Shown: positions 26,282 through 35,010, numbered from the stretch's first letter. The stretch: 64,000 nucleotides of DNA from Butyrivibrio sp. (GCA_017535785.1 JAFXTN010000020.1:62001-126000); one strand, 5' to 3'. The notes: a model not told the origin generated them from the sequence alone. Numbers and translations: made by a program.

Positions 26282-27244
26282 ATGATAAATGAAGGAAAGA
26301 AGTTATTTATAGATGCTCTGAAACAAGAGGATCTTGATGCTATCAAAAAATGCCCAAAGGCTGATCTGCACAATCATTTTGTGCTTGGTGGAAGCAGAAA
26401 GTTCTTGTTAGAGCATTTGGCAAAAGATATTGAGCCGATCACAAAGCCGCTTCAGTCCATGGATGAGATGCATACATGGAATTCCCAAAACATAGGAGAA
26501 TATTATAATTCCACCGAAGGGCGGAAGATGCTTATAAAGGCTGCATTTGTTCAGGCCAAGGAAGATGGCGTGACTATTCTTGAAATAGGTGAAGATGTCT
26601 GGGGGCTAAACGAGTTTTTTCATAACGATATAGATGAACTCGTATCGGCATTTGAGACAGCGCATCAAGAGATCTCGCCTGATATCGAGCTGAGATTACA
26701 GATTGGCATGTCCAGACATTGCGATATTGCATACTTGGAAGATTGCCTTTCGAATTTTTGGGGATGCAAAGCTTTTTATTCTATTGATCTATACGGCGAC
26801 GAGCTGGCGCAGCCTATAGAGAATTTTAAGACCATCTATCGACGTGCTAGAGAAGAAGGACTTAGACTTAAAGCGCATGTTGGAGAGTGGGGAACAGCGG
26901 AGGATGTACGCCGCGCAGTAGAGTGCCTTGAACTTGATGAGGTACAACATGGCATAGCGGCGGCAGAAGATCCTTCTGTTATAAGGTTTCTCATAGACAA
27001 TCACATTAGATTAAATATCACACCTTCCAGTAATTATCTTCTGGGAAGAGTGGAAAATTTAGAGACGCATCCCATTGCGGAGCTCTATCGAAGCGGTGTA
27101 GACGTAACTATCAATTCCGATGATGTTCTTATTTTTGATTCGGATGTTTCCAAGGAATATCTAAGATTATATAAAAGCGGTTGCCTTAACGTTGAGGAAC
27201 TTGATGATATTCGCAAGAATGGATTGAAAGCAAAAAGCAAATGA
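26282..27244 (+). CDS. Adenosine deaminase-like metal hydrolase
   Basis: A 320-residue TIM-barrel amidohydrolase. The zinc site is seen as His30 and His32 in ADLHNHF, then KAHVGEW (the HAGE motif, with the catalytic Glu), VQHGIAA and INSDDVLIF (metal Asp). The sequence order is that of adenosine/AMP deaminases. HAGE is changed to HVGE, and the usual Pro after NSDD is Val, so the substrate may be another aminated nucleoside or base. The stop overlaps the next gene's ATG by four bases, indicating coupled translation. Confidence 0.83.
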   Translation: MINEGKKLFIDALKQEDLDAIKKCPKADLHNHFVLGGSRKFLLEHLAKDIEPITKPLQSMDEMHTWNSQNIGEYYNSTEGRKMLIKAAFVQAKEDGVTILEIGEDVWGLNEFFHNDIDELVSAFETAHQEISPDIELRLQIGMSRHCDIAYLEDCLSNFWGCKAFYSIDLYGDELAQPIENFKTIYRRAREEGLRLKAHVGEWGTAEDVRRAVECLELDEVQHGIAAAEDPSVIRFLIDNHIRLNITPSSNYLLGRVENLETHPIAELYRSGVDVTINSDDVLIFDSDVSKEYLRLYKSGCLNVEELDDIRKNGLKAKSK

Positions 27245-28011
27245 GAGACGAAGAGATAATTGAGATCAATAAGAATTACTGGAACGAACATGCAGATCTT
27301 TGGTTTGGTACGACAGCGCTTCCACAATACGGCGTTTACTTTCCGACAGAAGACGAACTGCATTTGTTTGGTGATCTAAGCGGTAAGAAGATGCTTGAGA
27401 TATGCTGCGGAAGCGGACACTCTTTACTCTATAATGCTCAGAGAGGAGCAGGAGAATTATGGGGGATCGACCTGTCTCAAAATCAGCTCAACACAGCACA
27501 AGCGTTACTTAAAGAAAATGGTTATTCCGCAAACTTGTTATGTGCCAAGATGGAAGATGAGTTAGATGTTCCGAAGGACTATTTTGATTATGTATATTCT
27601 ATTTATGGAATAGGATGGACAACCGATCTGCAAGGTACATTAGATAAGATTGCATCATATCTTAAAAAAGACGGTACTTTTATTTTCAGCTGGCATCATA
27701 CTTTGAATTATTGTGTAGCATGGTCTTGTAAGGATAGACAAGTAGTTTTTGAGGACGATAAGCTTGTAATGACCAAAAGCTATTTTGATGAATCCTATTT
27801 TAAAATGCCTGTGCACGACAGTGAAATAGTATTGTGCAATCGCAAAATATCCACATATATAAATGCACTTGCTAAGGCAGGATTTGTTGTTGAGCAGCTT
27901 ATTGAGGAAAGTGATGACACTGCTTTAAACTCTGCCGATGAGCGTGATCTAAAGGCTCAAAAAGCAAAAATGCTACCACTTTCTTTTTGTATTAAGGCAA
28001 GAAAAATATAA
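27241..28011 (+). CDS. SAM-dependent class I methyltransferase
   Basis: A 256-residue soluble protein with the SAM-binding motif LEICCGSGHSL (about 47-57), an acidic end of strand 2 (GIDLSQNQL) and the post-motif YVYSIYGIGWT. It belongs to the UbiE/small-molecule type group. The substrate is unknown. It overlaps the deaminase-like gene by ATGA. The run of A/T after the stop is not itself a terminator for this strand; the hairpin there serves the opposite gene. Confidence 0.85.
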   Translation: MRDEEIIEINKNYWNEHADLWFGTTALPQYGVYFPTEDELHLFGDLSGKKMLEICCGSGHSLLYNAQRGAGELWGIDLSQNQLNTAQALLKENGYSANLLCAKMEDELDVPKDYFDYVYSIYGIGWTTDLQGTLDKIASYLKKDGTFIFSWHHTLNYCVAWSCKDRQVVFEDDKLVMTKSYFDESYFKMPVHDSEIVLCNRKISTYINALAKAGFVVEQLIEESDDTALNSADERDLKAQKAKMLPLSFCIKARKI

Positions 28012-28049
28012 TAAAAAACAAGGCAGCCTCTCAGAGAGAAACTGCCTTG
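28011..28049 (-). terminator. Terminator of the SDR gene
   Basis: Arms caaggcag (28019-28026) and ctgccttg (28042-28049) pair perfectly. On the minus strand the hairpin is followed by TTTTTT, so it ends the gene at 28071-28817. Confidence 0.85.
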
Positions 28050-28070
28050 CCTAATGTGCTATAAATAATA

Positions 28071-28817
28071 TTACTGAGCTGTGTAACCACCATCAACTAC
28101 AAGATGTGTGCCTGTTACGAAATCATTTTCTGCGAGGAAGATGATCGCATGTGCGATTTCTTCAGGCTTAGCGAAACGTCCAAGTGGATGCATAGCAATA
28201 AGTGCATCGCGAAGTTCTTGGCCAAGTGCTTCAAGACTTACAAGAGGTGTATCTACATAGCCGGGATTTACGGTATTTACGCGGATACCATCTTTAGCAA
28301 GTGAAAGAGCTGAGGATTTTGTAAGCTGATTTACACCACCCTTAGCTGCGCAGTAAGAAGGGATGATAGGATCGCCGATAACACCTTCGATAGAAGATGT
28401 GGATATGATAGCACCGCCATGTCCCTGCTTCTTCATCTGAATAGCTGCATACTTTGTACCATAGAATACGCCGTTAAGATTGATCGCAATCACTGTGTTC
28501 CAATCTTCAGCGGACAGCTGGTCAACTGTCCCATGGATACCAATACCGGCGTTATTAACCATAACATCAAGTGAGCCAAAGCGTTCAACTGCAAAGTCTA
28601 CCAACTTCTTTACGCTCTCTTCATCAGATGTGTCAGCTTGGAAGAATGCAACGTCAGAAGATATCTTTGATAAATCTGCTGCTGCCTTTTCACCACGCTG
28701 AACGTTACGGCCCGCAATAACAACCTTAGCACCCTTTTCAAGAAAAGCTTGTGCTGTTGAAAGACCGATTCCCGATGTACCACCGGTTACAATAGCTGTT
28801 TTTCCTTTGAGTTCCAT
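28071..28817 (-). CDS. Short-chain dehydrogenase/reductase
   Basis: A 248-residue classical SDR. TGGTSGIG (12-19) binds the cofactor, NNAG follows at about 90, the catalytic Ser lies in STSSIEG and Tyr-Lys in YCAAK. An Arg in AGRN after strand 2 favours NADP(H). It resembles glucose/ribitol or 3-oxoacyl-type reductases; the substrate is not predictable. It is monocistronic, with a strong promoter and its own terminator, divergent from the streptomycin-resistance-like gene. Confidence 0.9.
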   Translation of the reverse strand: MELKGKTAIVTGGTSGIGLSTAQAFLEKGAKVVIAGRNVQRGEKAAADLSKISSDVAFFQADTSDEESVKKLVDFAVERFGSLDVMVNNAGIGIHGTVDQLSAEDWNTVIAINLNGVFYGTKYAAIQMKKQGHGGAIISTSSIEGVIGDPIIPSYCAAKGGVNQLTKSSALSLAKDGIRVNTVNPGYVDTPLVSLEALGQELRDALIAMHPLGRFAKPEEIAHAIIFLAENDFVTGTHLVVDGGYTAQ

Positions 28818-28854
28818 TATAACCTTCTTCTTTAAACATTAATATAGTGTCTCA

Positions 28855-28883
28855 ATTATAGTACTATAAGTAACGATTTTCAA
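28855..28883 (-). promoter_or_regulatory. Promoter of the SDR gene
   Basis: On the minus strand TTGAAA (28878-28883), 17 bases and TATAAT (28855-28860) form a near-consensus sigma-A promoter. It lies in the 100-base spacer shared with the adenylyltransferase gene. Confidence 0.8.
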
Positions 28884-28917
28884 ATAATAGAGGAGGGGAC
28901 AGGAAAGGAGTTTTTTA

Positions 28918-29790
28918 ATGCGAACAGAAAAAGAGATGATGGATTTAATTCTTAATACCGCCCGCGAGGATGATAGGATTCGTGCGGTATATATGAATGG
29001 TTCAAGGACTGATAAAAATGCTCCGAAAGATATTTTTCAAGACTATGACATTGTCTATGTGGTAAAAGAGACAGCGTCTTTTATCAAAGATAAAGATTGG
29101 ATTCGTCATTTTGGTGACATATTATTCATGCAGTATCCGGATGAATCTCCCGATTATCCAAGCGATAAAGCAAATTCATACGGATATCTGATGATATTTA
29201 CCGACGGAAACAGGCTTGATCTTACACTCAAATCCGAAGCACATGCAAAAGAGAATGTGCTTGAAGACAGACTTTGTGAGATCCTTTTGGATAAAGACGG
29301 AATACTTCCGGCGATTCCAGAAGCGACTGATGCGGATTATCATGTCAAGAAACCAAGCGAGGATCAGTACGCAGCAACATGCAATGAGTTTTGGTGGTGC
29401 CTTAATAACATTGCAAAAGGGCTTTGGAGAAAAGAAGTTACGTATGCACAGGACATGCTGAATTTCGTTGTAAGAAAACAGCTTGAAAAAATGCTTTCAT
29501 GGAAAATAGGTATAATAACGGATTATTCGGTAAGCATCGGAAAGTCCGGAAAATATATGCATAAGTGGCTTTCCAAAGAAGAATGGCAGGCTTATCTTGA
29601 TACATATTGCGGCGCAGATGTAGAAGAAATGTGGGAATCCGTTGAAACAATGTGCAAGCTCTTTTACGACACATCGAAATGGTTTGCAAAAGAAAGCGGG
29701 TTTACATTCAATAAAACTGAAGCCGATAACTGTCTTTTTTATCTAAACCGTGTTAGAATGACAGAGGCAGACGCCAAGACTATTTTATGA
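28918..29790 (+). CDS. Aminoglycoside 6-adenylyltransferase, ANT(6) family
   Basis: A 290-residue nucleotidyltransferase closely following the ANT(6)/AadE pattern: MRTEKEMMDLILN at the start, the catalytic loop NGSRTDKNAPKDIFQDYDI, FTDGNRLDLTL with the third acidic residue, the TDADYHVKKPSEDQY segment, and NEFWWCLNNIAKGLWRKE. ANT(6) enzymes adenylate streptomycin at position 6. All catalytic acids appear present, so activity is plausible. It is in a chromosomal context with no transposon or integrase visible and codon use like its neighbours. Intrinsic ANT(6)-like genes exist in Clostridia, so clinical resistance is not proven. Confidence 0.88.
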   Translation: MRTEKEMMDLILNTAREDDRIRAVYMNGSRTDKNAPKDIFQDYDIVYVVKETASFIKDKDWIRHFGDILFMQYPDESPDYPSDKANSYGYLMIFTDGNRLDLTLKSEAHAKENVLEDRLCEILLDKDGILPAIPEATDADYHVKKPSEDQYAATCNEFWWCLNNIAKGLWRKEVTYAQDMLNFVVRKQLEKMLSWKIGIITDYSVSIGKSGKYMHKWLSKEEWQAYLDTYCGADVEEMWESVETMCKLFYDTSKWFAKESGFTFNKTEADNCLFYLNRVRMTEADAKTIL

Positions 29791-29805
29791 AAGGAGAACA
29801 TTATC

Positions 29806-29838
29806 ATGGTGATGTTTAGAAAATTAAGAAATATCTGA
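29806..29838 (+). CDS. Possible 10-codon micro-ORF
   Basis: An ATG at 29806 is preceded by AAAGGAGAAC with ideal spacing and opens a ten-residue frame (MVMFRKLRNI) ending TGA at 29836-29838. It directly abuts a perfect inverted repeat. It may be a leader peptide or the remnant of a lost gene; nothing else supports translation. Confidence 0.4.
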   Translation: MVMFRKLRNI

Positions 29839-29870
29839 TAGCATGAAACTTTATTATTGGTTTCATGCTA
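29839..29870 (+). repeat. Perfect 11-bp inverted repeat (hairpin)
   Basis: Arms tagcatgaaac (29839-29849) and gtttcatgcta (29860-29870) are perfect, with a 10-base loop. No T run follows, so it is not a normal terminator. It sits between the micro-ORF and the kinase gene and could be an operator or mRNA processing/attenuation element. Confidence 0.65.
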
Positions 29871-29916
29871 CAAAGGAATTTCTGTAGACAAAACTTAATA
29901 ATAAAGGAGAATCAAA

Positions 29917-30561
29917 ATGATATTTCAGGATAATATACTCAAAGAGTATTTACGTAACGTATATTTTATTACAGGAACACCCTGCGGCGGAAAGAGCACA
30001 GTTTCAAGAGCATTGGGAAAGAAGCACGGAATACCGGTTTATGATATTGATGAACGGTTTTCTTTTCACCAATCGATTTCAGATTCTGAGCATCAGCCCA
30101 ATATGAACAAAGGGTTCAAGGATGCTGATGAATTCTTCGGAAGAAGCGTGGAAGAGTATAAAGCTTGGCTTATGGGAATTATGGATGAACAGCTGGGATT
30201 TATCATTCTTGACCTTATAAAACTCTCTCAGAATGGACCGGTTATCTGTGATTGTCATTTGACCATGGAACAGATAGAAAGGCTTTCGAAATCTTCAAGA
30301 GCAGCGTTTATGATTTCTGATCCAACAGATTTGGTCGAGACTTATTGCAATCGCCCCGATCATCAAGACTTCAGCAATTATATTCATAGTGCGACTGACT
30401 ATGAAAAGGCCAAGAAGACTTGCACTCAGACATTGTATGAGCTCAATATGAGTAAATATAATGACATCAAAAACAGCGATTATTTCTGGCTTGAGAGAGA
30501 TCCGAGCAGAAGCGTTGATGAAACAGTAGCTCTTGTTGAAAAGCATTTAGGCCTTGCCTGA
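29917..30561 (+). CDS. P-loop kinase-like protein of unknown substrate
   Basis: A 214-residue soluble protein with Walker A GTPCGGKST (about 20-28), a following YDIDERF segment and an LLI-type strand then CDCHLT in the Walker B position. The fold resembles shikimate/adenylate-kinase-type small-molecule kinases, but no family name is certain. TAATAAAGGAGAATC gives a strong ribosome site. It follows the ANT(6) gene after 126 bases that hold a micro-ORF and hairpin, and is closed by a terminator. A link to drug modification would be inference. Confidence 0.72.
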   Translation: MIFQDNILKEYLRNVYFITGTPCGGKSTVSRALGKKHGIPVYDIDERFSFHQSISDSEHQPNMNKGFKDADEFFGRSVEEYKAWLMGIMDEQLGFIILDLIKLSQNGPVICDCHLTMEQIERLSKSSRAAFMISDPTDLVETYCNRPDHQDFSNYIHSATDYEKAKKTCTQTLYELNMSKYNDIKNSDYFWLERDPSRSVDETVALVEKHLGLA

Positions 30562-30596
30562 ATTAACAGGGTAAGTAGAAATATTTAAAAGATAAT

Positions 30597-30640
30597 AAAG
30601 TACAGCAAAGCATATATTAAATGCTCTGCTGTACTTTTTT
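30597..30640 (+). terminator. Terminator after the P-loop kinase gene
   Basis: Arms aaagtacagca (30597-30607) and tgctgtacttt (30627-30637) plus an inner agcat/atgct stem are followed by T's to 30640. The A-rich left flank means it could also act on the minus strand for the ABC operon. Confidence 0.88.
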
Positions 30641-30681
30641 GTTAGATCGAGTATGGGTTATCTACTCGATTTTTTATAAGA

Positions 30682-32202
30682 TCATTCATTGGATCTGACA
30701 TCGGTACGGCTAAGATACATGATAGCGATCATGATAAAAGCAGTTATAAAGATGATGGATGAAAGGGTGAATGATCTTATATCTATAGTTCCTAATTCCT
30801 TTTGGTTCATGGCAATGTCAAACAAAGAAAATGGGGTGAGGTAAGGGGCGCCCTTTGCTATACATGACAAGCCGGCGAAACCGCCAAGGAAAGCAACTAT
30901 CACGGGGAGAATAAAATTCCTTATAACCAAGGAAACAAGAACCTGGAAAGCACATATAACCCAGGAACTTAGGATTCCTATGATTAACCATTGAATGATT
31001 CCGGACGGAAGAGTTCCGTCCATATGTATGATCGAGCCGGAAATAAGGTATAAGGCTACGACCCAGATAAGCGAAACAGATGTAATGAAACATGTAGCTG
31101 CATATTTGCCGAGTACTATCATTGCAGGTCTTTGATGAGTCATCATAAGGTTCATGTTTGTTCCTGTGTGTTCAACTCTCCAGATGCATCCCGTAAATAT
31201 TCCGATGATAACAGGCATGAAGAAGTAGCATAAAAACAAAGTATGCTGAGTCCACAGTGAGTACCAACCGTCTTTTAGGATACTGATATTACCGAGATAA
31301 TTTACGGTTCCTATCGCTGCAGATATTGCGGGAACAATGAAAAAGGCAATCCATGCAGGTGAGCCTTTCAATTTCAAAATCTCAACCGGACGATTGTGGA
31401 GAAGAACCCTCTTGGTCTTTCGATTATTATTTGCTTTTTCTGTTTCCTCTACGCCTGATCTCTTGAGCAAAATAAGAGTGATGCATGTAAAAAAAATTAT
31501 CCAGCCAATACAGATGATCATAGGTGTATAGTCGGGATTACAGAGAGTGTATGAGATATCTCTTGTGTCCCTGTCCCAATCCATTGTGATAAATCCGCTT
31601 GTCACGAACGACTCCCAAGGAAGGAGCTTTTGTATAATTGTTGAGGGAAGGAACAAAGAGAAAAAGGCTGTAAAGCTTCCCAGTATTCCAACTGAAATAC
31701 TAACTGCCTGATTTCTGTAAAAATATGCCAGCATAAGGTGGAGGCTAAGTAACGTCATGCAGGTTATGTACGTGGTCATTCCATGGATAAAAAGATATTT
31801 AACCGGGAAAGTGCTGTCAAAATCAAGAATCTTGCAACAGAGAATGACCGATCCGCATTGCATTACAACAAGTATGAATGTGGATACTGCACCATAAAGG
31901 TATTTTGTAAAAAAGATTCTTTGCGGTGTGGTGAAGGTATACAAGCACTTAAGCATTTCTCCCTTATGTTCAATATCCATTAATCTGGAAGCAAATCCCG
32001 CTATCGTAACCGGGAAAAATAAACAGTTTATGATGGGAATAATATAAAAAAGAATCATCCATCCATCGGCAGAACCCCTCTGACCACCATAATTTCCCAT
32101 TATAAATGCTATCTCCAAAACAATTATCAAAGGAAATAACAGCAGATTGAAGCGACGCTTATGCTTTTTTAGTTCTATAAAAAGATTTTCGATAATACCC
32201 AT
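30682..32202 (-). CDS. Double-length ABC permease of the bacteriocin/lantibiotic-immunity type
   Basis: A 506-residue integral membrane protein with about twelve segments in two similar halves. Each half begins with the ABC-2 pattern of LanE/LanG permeases: the first near residues 1-260 (motif DIEHKGEMLKCLYTFTTPQRIFFTKYL split by turns) and the second at 275-506 (RVEHTGTNMNLMMTHQRPAMIVLGKY). The EH-G---(N/L) block before the second helix is typical of these exporters. Normally two separate ~250-residue subunits pair; here one chain seems to contain both. It starts two bases after the ATPase gene and must be its membrane partner. Confidence 0.8.
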   Translation of the reverse strand: MGIIENLFIELKKHKRRFNLLLFPLIIVLEIAFIMGNYGGQRGSADGWMILFYIIPIINCLFFPVTIAGFASRLMDIEHKGEMLKCLYTFTTPQRIFFTKYLYGAVSTFILVVMQCGSVILCCKILDFDSTFPVKYLFIHGMTTYITCMTLLSLHLMLAYFYRNQAVSISVGILGSFTAFFSLFLPSTIIQKLLPWESFVTSGFITMDWDRDTRDISYTLCNPDYTPMIICIGWIIFFTCITLILLKRSGVEETEKANNNRKTKRVLLHNRPVEILKLKGSPAWIAFFIVPAISAAIGTVNYLGNISILKDGWYSLWTQHTLFLCYFFMPVIIGIFTGCIWRVEHTGTNMNLMMTHQRPAMIVLGKYAATCFITSVSLIWVVALYLISGSIIHMDGTLPSGIIQWLIIGILSSWVICAFQVLVSLVIRNFILPVIVAFLGGFAGLSCIAKGAPYLTPFSLFDIAMNQKELGTIDIRSFTLSSIIFITAFIMIAIMYLSRTDVRSNE

Positions 32203-32204
32203 TT

Positions 32205-32924
32205 TTAAGCTCCTTTTGTCATTTCGAGGAAGACTTCTTCGAGAGAAGCATCACCGATCTCAAGTTCAGATAAAAGACCCTGATAGATCATATGTCCTTT
32301 GTTGATGATTCCTACGTAGTCTGCGATCTGCTCAACTTCAGAAAGAAGATGACTTGAAATAATAACAGTTGAGCCATATCTTTCGGGAATACTTTTTACA
32401 AGATTTCTGATCTCATTTATACCTGCGGGATCAAGACCGTTTGTGGGTTCGTCCAAGATGATCAGCTCAGGTCTTCCCATCAGTGCCATCGCGATACCGA
32501 GTCGCTGCTTCATTCCGAGCGAATAGTTTTTAACTTTGTCGTCTTTTCTCTCATACAGACCAACTGTTTTAAGAGCTTCTTTTATATCGCTTGCTCCAAG
32601 TTTTTTGTAGCGAGCAATTATCTCAAGATTTTCCTGACCGGTGAGATGTCCGTAGAATCCCGGGCTTTCTATAAGACTTCCGGTCTTCGTATTTATTTCA
32701 AATCTGTTCTTGGGCGACATCTTTTTTCCGAGAACTTCCATGCTTCCGCCGTCAGGTTGTATAAGTCCGAGAAGAAGTTTCATTGTGGTAGTCTTTCCCG
32801 CACCGTTGGGGCCGAGAAAACCATAGATACATCCTTTCGGAACTGCTAAATTGACATCTTTTATTCTGTATTTGCGACCGCTCTTTTTGCAAAGATCGTA
32901 GGTTTCAATTACATATTTTTTCAT
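32205..32924 (-). CDS. ABC transporter ATP-binding protein, BcrA/LanF-like
   Basis: A 239-residue ATPase with Walker A GPNGAGKTT (about 38-46), a Q-loop, the signature YSLGMKQRLGIAMAL, Walker B LIILDEPTNGLDP and a switch His in SSHLLSEV. The overall sequence, with IYGFLGPNGAGKTTTMKLLLGLI and the YSLGMKQR signature, is that of bacitracin/lantibiotic-protection and ABC-2 drug exporters. It is translationally linked to the permease and divergent from the two-component genes at 33083-34938, which probably control it. Confidence 0.92.
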   Translation of the reverse strand: MKKYVIETYDLCKKSGRKYRIKDVNLAVPKGCIYGFLGPNGAGKTTTMKLLLGLIQPDGGSMEVLGKKMSPKNRFEINTKTGSLIESPGFYGHLTGQENLEIIARYKKLGASDIKEALKTVGLYERKDDKVKNYSLGMKQRLGIAMALMGRPELIILDEPTNGLDPAGINEIRNLVKSIPERYGSTVIISSHLLSEVEQIADYVGIINKGHMIYQGLLSELEIGDASLEEVFLEMTKGA

Positions 32925-33082
32925 CAGTATGTCCTCCGTATATTTGATAAGCTTAGTATAAAAAGGGAAGATTACCTGAACATGACGGCTACATTACATT
33001 TACCTTACGCGGTAAGCGCGGTTATTTCATTTCGAAAGTGATATGTGTATACTTATATTTAAATCGGGAAGAGGAAGAAATT

Positions 33083-33787
33083 ATGGTGTTATCAGATTGT
33101 AGAATCCTTTTGGTGGATGATGAGAAACAGATTTTAGAAATCAATAAAAAGCTCTTATCTGAGAATGGATTTAATAATGTACTGTATGCATTAAACGGAG
33201 AAGAAGCAGATAAGATCATGGAAAAAGAGCAGGCAGATCTGGTCGTTCTGGACATAATGATGCCCGGTGTAAGCGGGCTTTCTCTATATGAGTCGTGGAA
33301 AAAGAGAGGGATAAATATTCCTGTTATTTTTCTTTCTGCAAGAGATGAAGAAACAAGCAGATTGAAAGGGCTCGGGCTTGGCGCCGATGACTATGTGACA
33401 AAACCTTATACTCCCGAGGAGCTTCTTTTGCGTATAAAAGCAGTCCTTAGAAGGACGTATCATTTGACGGAGAATACGGTCGTTGAGCTTGGCACGGTGA
33501 GAGTGGATCTATCGTCGGGAATCGTAAAAAGACCCGATGGCGAAGTAGAACTTACCGCAAAAGAGTTTCAGCTTTTTTCCAAGCTATATGATAATCAGGG
33601 AAAGATCGTTTCGCTGAACGCCCTTATGGATACGCTTTGGCCGGACGGTAGTTATGGACTTGAGAACTCGCTTATAGTTCATGTAAGGAGACTGCGTGAA
33701 AAAGTTGAAGAAGATCCGTCGAAGCCTGAGTATTTGCAGACGGTTCGAGGGCTGGGATACAGGCTGAATATCAGAGGTAGGAAGTAA
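33083..33787 (+). CDS. OmpR/VanR-type response regulator
   Basis: A 234-residue two-domain regulator. The receiver has Asp12-Asp13, the phospho-acceptor Asp57 in VVLDIMMPG and Lys108 in TKPY; the C-terminal winged helix ends with the typical VRGLGYRLN. ATG 33083 follows GGAAGAGGAAG and begins the receiver fold; the frame is open upstream but that part is not conserved-looking. Its stop overlaps the histidine-kinase start by one base. It is divergent from the ABC exporter genes 150 bases away, the usual arrangement for antibiotic-peptide sensing. Confidence 0.93.
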   Translation: MVLSDCRILLVDDEKQILEINKKLLSENGFNNVLYALNGEEADKIMEKEQADLVVLDIMMPGVSGLSLYESWKKRGINIPVIFLSARDEETSRLKGLGLGADDYVTKPYTPEELLLRIKAVLRRTYHLTENTVVELGTVRVDLSSGIVKRPDGEVELTAKEFQLFSKLYDNQGKIVSLNALMDTLWPDGSYGLENSLIVHVRRLREKVEEDPSKPEYLQTVRGLGYRLNIRGRK

Positions 33788-34938
33788 TGAAAAAAATATC
33801 CGGATATCTACTTTCCATGATGCTGGTTTTGGCGTCATTGATCGTGATCGACATTTTTGTTTTGTTTTTTATATGCGTTCAAAAGCAAGAGAATTATCTC
33901 AATACGTCTCATATAGAAAAAGTATCTAAGAAGATCATAAATGCAGACGGTGAATATCAGGTTGACGGATCGGTGTATGAACTGCTTGATAAAACCGGTT
34001 CTTTTGCCATGATCATAGATGATTCGGGAAGCGTTATATGGAATCACAATATGCCTTCGGACATTCCGGATTCTTATGGGATAAAAGACGTTGCTTCTTT
34101 TACGCGTTGGTATTTAAACGACTATCCAACGTACACGTGGACAAGAGATGATGGGATTCTTGTGATCGGACATCCTAAAGGAAGCAGATGGAAATACTGT
34201 CTGGAAATAAATGCAAATACCATGGACGGCATGATTAAATTCGGACCATATATGTTCTTTGCTAATGTGCTGATTCTTTTGCTATTACCTTTTTTGATCA
34301 CTCGCAAGTGGATGATCAACAGAGAGAAAGCGCGGACAGAGTGGATCGCAGGAGTTTCGCATGACATAAGAACTCCTCTTAGTATAGTCATGGGATCTGT
34401 GGAAAAAGGAAGCGTGGAGGAAAAGCAGTGCTTCAAGATCAGAGACCTTATAGGCAATCTTAATACCGAGAATAAACTCGAAGCCGGAACAGGCAAATGG
34501 AATAATGAAAAGATCAATCTCACATCACTTCTAAGAGAGATACTGTGCGATCATATAAACACTTATGAAGATTATTCTTTTGACCTGCAAGTAGATGAGA
34601 AGCTTGAGAACTACAGTGTTCAAGCGGACCACATGCTTATCAGGCGTATGATAGAGAACATGATCACCAATTCTATCGTTCATAACGAAAAGGGGTGTGA
34701 GATATCGGTCAAGCTATCTGAGCGCGGTAAATCCAAGGCAAGACTTGTTATAAGCGACAACGGACAAGGCGCAGATGACCGAAAGATAAAGGCACTTAAT
34801 GAAAGGATAAAAAACGCATATCTTCCGGAGCATGGTCTTGGGATCCGTGTTGTAAAGCAAGTTGCGAAAAAATATAAGTATGCTGTGCGTTTTTCCTCAA
34901 AAGAGAATGAATATTTCAGATGTGAGATAGACTGTTGA
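33787..34938 (+). CDS. Sensor histidine kinase
   Basis: A 383-residue kinase with membrane segments at about 8-31 and 153-171 enclosing a ~120-residue extracellular sensor region, no clear HAMP, phospho-acceptor His192 in GVSHDIRTPLS, N box MITNSIVHN, G1 DNGQGADD and G2 HGLGIRVV. The sensor is far larger than the few-residue loop of BceS-type kinases, so ligand binding there is plausible. The start overlaps the regulator stop (TAATG). Its TGA lies inside the -35 box of the next promoter. Confidence 0.92.
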   Translation: MKKISGYLLSMMLVLASLIVIDIFVLFFICVQKQENYLNTSHIEKVSKKIINADGEYQVDGSVYELLDKTGSFAMIIDDSGSVIWNHNMPSDIPDSYGIKDVASFTRWYLNDYPTYTWTRDDGILVIGHPKGSRWKYCLEINANTMDGMIKFGPYMFFANVLILLLLPFLITRKWMINREKARTEWIAGVSHDIRTPLSIVMGSVEKGSVEEKQCFKIRDLIGNLNTENKLEAGTGKWNNEKINLTSLLREILCDHINTYEDYSFDLQVDEKLENYSVQADHMLIRRMIENMITNSIVHNEKGCEISVKLSERGKSKARLVISDNGQGADDRKIKALNERIKNAYLPEHGLGIRVVKQVAKKYKYAVRFSSKENEYFRCEIDC

Positions 34939-34990
34939 CAGGTGTTCTTCGAAGTGATATATTTATCTCATCAAGAGACAAATATATCAC
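34935..34990 (+). promoter_or_regulatory. Promoter with overlapping inverted-repeat operator
   Basis: TTGACA (34935-34940), 17 bases and TATATT (34958-34963) form a strong promoter. A perfect 11-bp inverted repeat, gtgatatattt (34954-34964) and aaatatatcac (34980-34990), covers the -10 box and the start region. A repressor bound there would block transcription; the XRE protein encoded at 35445-35645 is the obvious candidate. Confidence 0.8.
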
Positions 34991-35010
34991 ATAGAGAGGA
35001 GCACAAAATA

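Noticed and set aside
28918..29790. ANT(6)-like gene as part of a transposon or integron
   Set aside because: No transposase, integrase, terminal repeats or abrupt composition change is visible around it; chromosomal ANT(6)-like genes occur in Clostridia.
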